A stretch of 64,000 bases of DNA from Schizochytrium sp. CCTCC M209059. Taxonomy: Eukaryota; Sar; Bigyra; Thraustochytrida; Thraustochytriidae. Shown here one piece after another: positions 57,441 to 64,000 of the stretch. Made by a program: the position numbers and the translations under genes. The notes beneath the pieces are model-generated. The model ran no database searches. It was given only the letters and a program-made list of their open reading frames with translations, and had not been told where the DNA came from. Every line of letters starts with the position of its first letter. Positions within the stretch are counted from its first letter, which is position 1. Location of the stretch: positions 62,001 through 126,000 of the forward strand of contig KN805406.1 in NCBI GenBank assembly GCA_000818945.1. Reading direction: 5' to 3'.

Positions 57441-58609
57441 TTATAAGATCGTGGCGTGCGACGCGTGGACGGGGCCCTGGACGGAGAGCGCGGTGCGGAG
57501 GTGCGACGGACACACAGAGGAGCGTCCGAGTCTCGCGCAAAAGCTGAGGCAGGCACGCCGGGCCAGTAGCCGCAAGAACGGATGTTCAGACACCAGGGAG
57601 CTCGGGAGAGAAAAGGAAAAAACAGGCGCGCACTCCAAAATTGGGCTGCATGTGACGTTCCATACCTCGAGAGCCTGCTGCTGAGGGCATGACCATGCAC
57701 TCGTGGACTGAGCTGGTAGCGAATATGAGATCGGATATTCGAGCAACCACCCTGCGAGGGCCACGAGCTGAAGCGGGTCATTGCCCGTCCCAAGATCCAC
57801 GCGCACGAGATCTCCGTGCGAACTTGTGCAGAGGCTAGCAAACAGTCGATCGAGGCGCTGAAAGAGAAGATCAGGAACATGATCAGCAAGAGCAGCGCCG
57901 CGTTCAGAGTGCAGCTCGACAAAAACAGGAGCGTCACGAGCCCAGAGGCGAGCGCGAAGGCGATCCTTATTGATCAAGAAAATGGAGTCTTCGTCTGCGA
58001 GCTGCACAACGGAACAGAAGTTGGAAGCCTTGATGCTAGTAAGCATCTTGACGAGTAGACTGGGGTCACGCAAACCCTGTGTCCGTGCATGATACGGTTA
58101 GTCTCATGTAAAATAACAGAAAGAGAGCAAAGCAAGACCACACCTCCGCACGTACAGCGATCGGAAAATTTGCATCCACGAGAATGGCGGTACGCGCGGC
58201 GCTGACACATTGGAGTAGTGCCGCGGCCACCTCTTCAATCTTGCCCGCGCTTTCCTTTTGCGCTCGATTCTGCCCGAGGTGGTCTCGTACAAGCTTCTTG
58301 CCGCCGTCTCTGAATACTTTGGCGATCTCAAACTTGAGAGAGATTTGCTTGCTAGCGCCCAAGACTACAGCAAGTGCTGCCTGCTCCCCGCGTCAACGAT
58401 ATCATCATGGTCGAGGTCGTCGAGGTCGTCGAGGTCAACAATTTGTTTGGCCGTCAGTCAGTCAGTCAGTCAGTCAGTCAGTCAGTCAGTCAATCCGTCA
58501 GCCAATCAGGGTCAGCTCCTCCCCACGCCATGCTTACCTTCTCCCTATCGTCGAGACATTCCTCCGCCTCGGGCGTCGCCCACGCCAGCGCCAGCAGTGC
58601 GTCGCCCAT
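57441..58609 (-). CDS. Three-exon protein, possibly DUF4504/UPF0739 (C1orf74-like)
   Basis: Complement of join 57441-58076, 58144-58380 and 58538-58609, 314 residues. Both introns (67 and 157 bp) are GT-AG and phase 0, and joining turns three fragments into one protein: MGDALLALAWATPEAEECLD, then LAVVLGASKQISLKFEIAKV, then LRDPSLLVKMLTSIKASNFC. The first intron holds a GTCA repeat. A hydrophobic segment (LQLVALAGWLLEYPISYSLP) and a later VFSFSLPSSL recall, from memory, the 'GWLLGYPV..' and 'SFS.P' blocks of UPF0739/C1orf74; this needs an HMM search. The last ~45 residues look low in information, so the 3' end may be wrong. The ATG at 58607-58609 is in GGCCGATGGG. Function unknown. Confidence 0.55.
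58453..58492. repeat. (GTCA)n microsatellite in intron 1
   Basis: Ten GTCA units inside the proposed 157-bp first intron of the DUF4504-like gene. Confidence 0.9.
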
Positions 58610-58839
58610 CGGCCCCGCGCCTCTCGCGCTCTGAGCTGATCATCCATCATCACCTGCCCCTCGGCGAGGGTCCCTCCGGGGACCCCTGGGGACCCCCGGG
58701 GACACCGGTGTGCGCCCCGGCGCGGTGGCCCTTCTCTGCGCCGGGCCTCTTTTGTACCCGCCACGGGCTCAAAAGGCGCGCCCAGAACGGCCGCCCGTGC
58801 GCGGTGAGAGAGAGAGGGAGAGGGAGAGGGAGAGGGGGG

Positions 58840-58870
<31 letters not shown>

Positions 58871-59168
58871 GGGCAGGCAGGCAGACTCGAGCGGGCGCGG
58901 CGCGACGCGGCGCGGCGCGTGCGTTGCGTTGCGTTGCGTTGCGTGGCGTGGCGTTGCGTTGCGTGGCGGGCGGGCGGGCGAGCGCGCTCGGGGAGCGGCG
59001 GGGAGGAGGCCTCCCTGCGGCGGACGCTCGCTTGGCCCGGTCCATCCGCCTTTGCGTTCGTTCATCCAGGTTTCCATCCCTCCAGGTTTTCATCCGTCCA
59101 GGTTTTCATCCATCCATCCATCCATCCATCCACCCCGAGGCCCGACGCTCGCCGCGGCGCGCGGCGCC
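58610..59168. other. Divergent intergenic region, dense simple repeats
   Basis: About 560 bp. GGGGACCCC-type palindromic words at 58672-58708, (GA)n at 58804-58868, GCGTT pentamers at 58919-58968, GTTTTCATCC/TCCA repeats at 59063-59133. Holds the promoters of the flanking divergent genes; no gene seen. Confidence 0.6.
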
Positions 59169-62100
59169 ATGGAGCGCGCGGGGGGCGGCGACAAGGAGCG
59201 CGGCGAGGAGGGCGGCAGCAAGACCAAGGCCGCGGCGAGGCGCAAGAGCGGGCGCAGGAGGCGATCTCGGGGCGCCGGCGACGCCGACCACGGGGAGCCC
59301 GTTGCCGCCGCCGCCGCCGCCGCGGCTGCTGCTGCTGCGGCTGCAGACCTCGTCGCGCAGCCGCCGAGCGCGAGCGCGAGCGCAGATGCTGACACAGATG
59401 CTGACGCCAATGCAGACCCAGACGCCGCGCGGACGCAGAAACTCACGCAGAGCGCCAAGACGCGCAGGCGAAGAATTGCACACGTGAGGTCCAAGACCGC
59501 GGACTCGGGCATCATTCGGAGAAGCTCGGTGTTCACGCCCTTTGCCAACGCCGCCAATCTCGGGCTCAGCGACGAGGACGGCGGCGCATCGAGCCCCGGG
59601 TCACCGGTCGGCTCACGAATTCGAAGAGTGGCCAGCGAACCTCGCGTTGTGAATGACCTCGATCTCACGCAGCGAGGTCTTGCGAAGCTCGAGTCGACCG
59701 ACTTTACCGAGGTCTACCTCGCGTCCGAAGACGAAACGGGCATGGGAAACAGCTCCGAGGCTTCGGATGACGCGCGAAGTGTTGTTCAAGGCAATGACGG
59801 CAGCGCAGACGCTGACTCTGGCAATCCTTTTTCAATGAGATGGAAACTATCGAGGCGCAGCAACGGAGCCGCGCGCAAAAAGAAACGGCATCGACGTCGA
59901 AAAGACGAGAGCGTCCAGCACTCTTATTTTCTCGACGATAATGGCGAACTACGTGACGAATATGGTTTCAAAGTGGAGGATAACGAACCAAAATACCTCT
60001 GTCCTCCTCCCGACGCCCGCGCGGCCCACGCGTCCGTTCCACATGATACCAAGAAGCGGATACTCAGTAGAGAAGCTCTCAAACGTCGCCAGCGTCGCGT
60101 ATGGTCCGCGGTAATTGACGATTTTGGGGGTTCGCTGAGCAATATTCCTGGCGGCGCACTCGAGCGATGGCGCAAGTATTATGCCATGGAACAGCTCGAT
60201 GACAGTGCCGACAGATACCTTTTGAAGATATCCTCGCCATTGCCATCGCATCACTCGCCCCAAGGCTCATCAGCTGCCCCCCCTGAGGCATTTTATTCGC
60301 CCAGAGCAGGGGGCTCATCGCATCGGAAACAAGTCTCACTCGGATCCGCGTCTCAGCAATCGCAAGACAGCAGCCATGGCGGTGTTGGCGGCGACGTGGA
60401 CAAGGACAGCCCAAGACGCAGCAGCGGGGGCGCGGGTGTCAAGTCTCGTTCTTCATTTGGTCATCATGTCGAATCAGTAGTGCGCAAGCTTCGAATTCGC
60501 AAGCGACGTCACGACCGTGATGATGGGAGCGACGAGGCACGGGCCGCTCGCTCTGATAGCGTGGCGAGCCATGGTGAAGTGCATGCTACCAACGGCCGCG
60601 GCCCAGTATTACCGCAGGGCCCGGGCCAATCGCATGCGCAGCTCCAAGCCGCCGCTGCAGCTGCCGAGTCGGCATCTGCATCGCAGATTCGTCACGTGAC
60701 TTCAGCCATTCGCCATTATGGTATCCCCCCTCGTTTGCGAAGGGAGGTGTGGCTTATGTGCTCGGGTGCCCTCGAAAAGCAACGAGACAGCGGACCCACC
60801 GAGCAGTACGAGTATCTCGTTGCCTGCGCCACATCAGGAGAGGCGCCAGAGATGGGCGAGATTATTGAGCGCGATCTGCATCGCACTTTTCCCACAAACT
60901 ATCACTTTGAGAACGAGGAGGGCATTACGCGGATGCGGCGAGTGCTCCTTGCGTATTCTTTGCGAAACGAAGCCATTGGATACTGTCAAAGTATGAATTT
61001 TCTCGTGGCCGTTTTACTTTTGCACATGGACGAGAATCTCGCCTTTTGGGTGCTCGCAAGCATTGTTGAAGACCTTGTGCCGGGACACTACACAAAGCAA
61101 ATGACCGGCATGCACGTCGACCAGCGAGTTTTTGAGTCCTTGGTCAAGCAGAAACTTCCCAAGCTCTATGCCCATCTCGAATCCTTCGAGTTTCCGCTCG
61201 AATTTGTCACATATCAGTGGTTTCTATGTTTGTTTGTCAATTCTCTTCCACTAGAGACGACTTTACGCATATGGGATTGCTTTTTGCACGAGGGAGTCAA
61301 GGCACTTTTTCGCGCAGGCATTGCCATCCTCATGATTTTGCAAAAGGACATTCTCGCCTGCGATAGTTTCCAGGATGTCTATGCTTGTATTTCTCTCGCC
61401 GATAATATTGATCGTAAGTCTCAGCTCACGGCAGAGCGCGTCCTCAAGATTGCCTACGATTCGATCGTGTTTCGTTCTTTCCCTTCGTCTCGTATTGCTC
61501 AGCTCCGCTCGCATCACTTGCCAGAGGTTATGGGCAACCTCGGCCAGCAGACTGCGTGGACGGACTTTGCTTCCAAAACTTCAGCGGATGAGCATGAAGA
61601 AAAAGATCACAAACATTGCTACGATGAAGCAGATGATGAAGGCGACGACGAGGCATCAGATGCGAAGGCAGATGACGAGACGAGAAATGGAGCCGAAAAT
61701 GGAAATGGCGAGCTTGTGAAAAAGGGTAGTTTCTTCGCAAAAGGAAGTTGCCACGACGGAGATACAAGGAGTTTTGGTGGCGAGGGGGAATCGAGAGCAG
61801 CTGTGCACAGCGCGGCAGGGGCTAATGGCACTGCAGGTTCCCATGTCGAAGAAAAGACTCACCGCGTACTTGACATGGACAAAGTGGACCTCGCGGATAC
61901 TTTTCCTCGTGCCAACGGATCCCACGAGGATGGTCACGCCACGCGATCTTCTCATTCCCATTCTGAAGGGTATCTCCCTCGCAATGAGAGCATGGATGAC
62001 GTCAACGAAGACCCTGCAATCAAGACGTCAAACTCGGGATCCTTTCATGGCGCTACCACACTCCGACGCAAGGTCTCGCGGAGACCCTCGACTTCGTTCA

Positions 62101-62280
62101 AATATCAGCTGCGGCGAACATCAGAAGGCCCGATGGCAACTTTGACGCAGCTCGGCCTGCGGTCAAATCGATCGGCCTCACTCAACTTGACGCCAAGTTC
62201 ACGCGTGAGCGCAAGTCAGTTGGAGACCGAAGCGGGCTCGAAGCGACGGGCAAGCGTAAACGTTTCTTCTAGCTCGACGT

Positions 62281-62318
<38 letters not shown>

Positions 62319-63335
62319 GGCCAGTCTCTGAATTTTCTTGCGTTGCTCCCGCCTCGTCAGGCAAGCGAAGGTGGGTCTGCTGCGCGCAACGGGCGAAGTG
62401 CAGAGAGCGAAAATGTTGTCTTGCGTTACAATCTCGAGTCCGCCAAAGCAGAGATTGACGCAAATGCAAGTGCAAACGCAGATGTTGGCACGGGCCCGGG
62501 CGCGGGTGCAGGTGCAGATGCAAGTACAGGTGTAGGTGCACATCTTGACTCCAAGGCCGGAGCCATCGCCGCTGTTTCCGCCTCAATGGCCACTAGCACC
62601 ATGGCGCGTCGTGCTGCGTCGACAGATACAGAGTTCGACGATACCAGCGACAACAACAATGAAGAAGAGGATGATGATATCGTCGAGGACTCCCTCAGCC
62701 ACCTCGATCTTGACCTGAATGACGACGAGGACGAGGACGAGGATGATGATGATGGATCTGATCTACCCAGCGAATTCTCGGAGCTTCTTCCCTCCCTCGC
62801 ATACGTCATGTCTGCCCGACAGGTCGAACTTGACGAAGCTGAACTCCCTCGAGCCGTTTCCTCGATGGATGCCGCGACGCGAACTTCTCTGACGACGGGA
62901 AATGAGTACGAGAAAAGCAAGACCTCAGATATAGCGACGTCACGAAACGGTCGCCATTCTCCCTCATCGACTTCCCATCCGCATCTTGTGGGTCGACCGT
63001 CGACGGCGCCGCCACGGTCCTCGCCATCCCAAGAAGATCAAAGCGTCCGTGAATGGGCTGACGACGAAGGCATCCGTGTCACTGCCGGGCCTCCGGATGA
63101 GACAGATGAAAGCGCGTATGCAAGCGACAATCCTGGAGATGTGCATGCGAGGGATCACGATGAAGGGAATCACGGGAGATCATGCGCCAATGAAAACACA
63201 GGCCGGTCGTTGACAAGCTCGAACGGTGACTTGGCGTCACCCTCCGCTGACACGACCTCGGCCAGCTCGCGAAGCAAGAAGAAGCGCGGGCTGCTCGCTC
63301 GTATGGGCTGGCAGCATAATCGTAAGTCGCTGTGA
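59169..63335 (+). CDS. TBC-domain Rab GTPase-activating protein
   Basis: 1388 residues from the ATG at 59169 (GGCGCCATGG); the frame upstream is repeat-derived. The long N-terminus (~500 residues) is disordered, with a poly-Ala tract and (SA)/(DA) repeats near the start. The TBC domain covers ~510-760: IRHYGIPPRLRREVWLMCSG, arginine finger in IIERDLHRTFP (Arg ~572), glutamine finger in GYCQSMN (Gln ~607), then WVLASIVEDLVPGHYTKQMT and WFLCLFVNSLPLETTLRIWD. Both catalytic fingers are intact, so it should accelerate Rab GTP hydrolysis. The C-terminal ~600 residues are disordered and low-complexity: polyGln (62285-62314), an Ala/Gly/Asp stretch, polyAsp/Glu, and a basic end (RSKKKRGLLARMGWQHNRKS). 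Target Rab unknown. Confidence 0.93.
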
Positions 63336-63607
63336 GCAAGACCTTTTTTTGGGGGGAATTTTGGCACGCCACAGAATCTCTCGTTAATGTTACGTATCTA
63401 TTGTAGCGGTCAACAATTTGCTCGTTTTGTATATTGAACACAATTTGATCCGTTCGTTGGTGGGTGTTATTGCCTCACGCGTCCGTGTGTTGCAAGGCTA
63501 CAGTTCGGATCGTGAACTCTATTGCAAAAGTGACACCAACTTGCACAGCGATTTGCAAGGTGTATAATGGCAAAAGCGAAAAAGCGTACGGACCATGATG
63601 ATTAAAT
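63336..63607. other. 3' flanking region of TBC gene
   Basis: About 270 bp, AT-richer, no gene seen; leads into the terminal microsatellite. Confidence 0.6.

Positions 63608-64000
<393 letters not shown>

Overview
The window is nuclear DNA of a GC-rich unicellular eukaryote with few, short introns. Gene content (two myosins, a CENP-E-like kinesin, PEX3, AMP deaminase, a fungal/plant-style WS/DGAT, the complex I NDUFA9 subunit, two-pore K+ channel, Mo25, NIPA transporter, a RabGAP), simple-repeat-rich spacers and mostly intronless ORFs fit a thraustochytrid-type stramenopile (Labyrinthulomycetes such as Aurantiochytrium or Hondaea). That assignment is inference from style and content, not from a database match. 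Two N gaps (25937-26333 and 37725-37786) and a terminal microsatellite mark draft-assembly limits.

Layout. 1-8.4 kb: 5' part of a class I-like myosin (-), a 2.3 kb low-complexity spacer, an unknown 227-aa protein (+), AMP deaminase (-). 8.4-15 kb: LRR/coiled-coil protein (+), a NAA60-like N-acetyltransferase (+), then a divergent pair: a putative mitochondrial bL31m (-) and a mitochondrial CoA-binding/O-acetylhomoserine sulfhydrylase fusion (+). 15-25 kb: a myristoylatable metallo-beta-lactamase/cNMP-binding-fold protein (-), Mo25 (+), NIPA Mg transporter (+), PEX3 (-). 26-37 kb: PRPP synthetase (5' end in a gap), a small unknown (-), NDUFA9 (+), a one-pass membrane protein (-), GAPDH (-), a spliced multi-pass membrane protein (+). 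38-45 kb: triple-TM2 protein (+), polyQ/His protein (-), WS/DGAT (-), twin tRNA-Ala(UGC) genes (-), secreted aldo-keto reductase (+, one intron). 45-64 kb: unconventional myosin (-), gamma-glutamylcyclotransferase-like (+), BART-domain protein (-, one intron), two-pore K+ channel with EF hands (+), kinesin-7 (-), a three-exon DUF4504-like gene (-), TBC RabGAP (+), and about 393 bp of pure TTTC repeat.

Start codons were placed at the first in-frame ATG consistent with the conserved domain. Several longer open frames begin only with TTG or GTG and were trimmed. Five introns (60, 67, 103, 114 and 157 bp, GT-AG) were inferred by joining frames, each restoring a coherent protein.

The most novel signal is non-coding: an oriented motif, WTW or AAA followed by any four bases and ACTTGCG, occurring about 18 times in four clusters. 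Each cluster lies upstream of, and points toward, a gene (bL31m, Mo25, NDUFA9, GAPDH). It may be an undescribed promoter element of this lineage.
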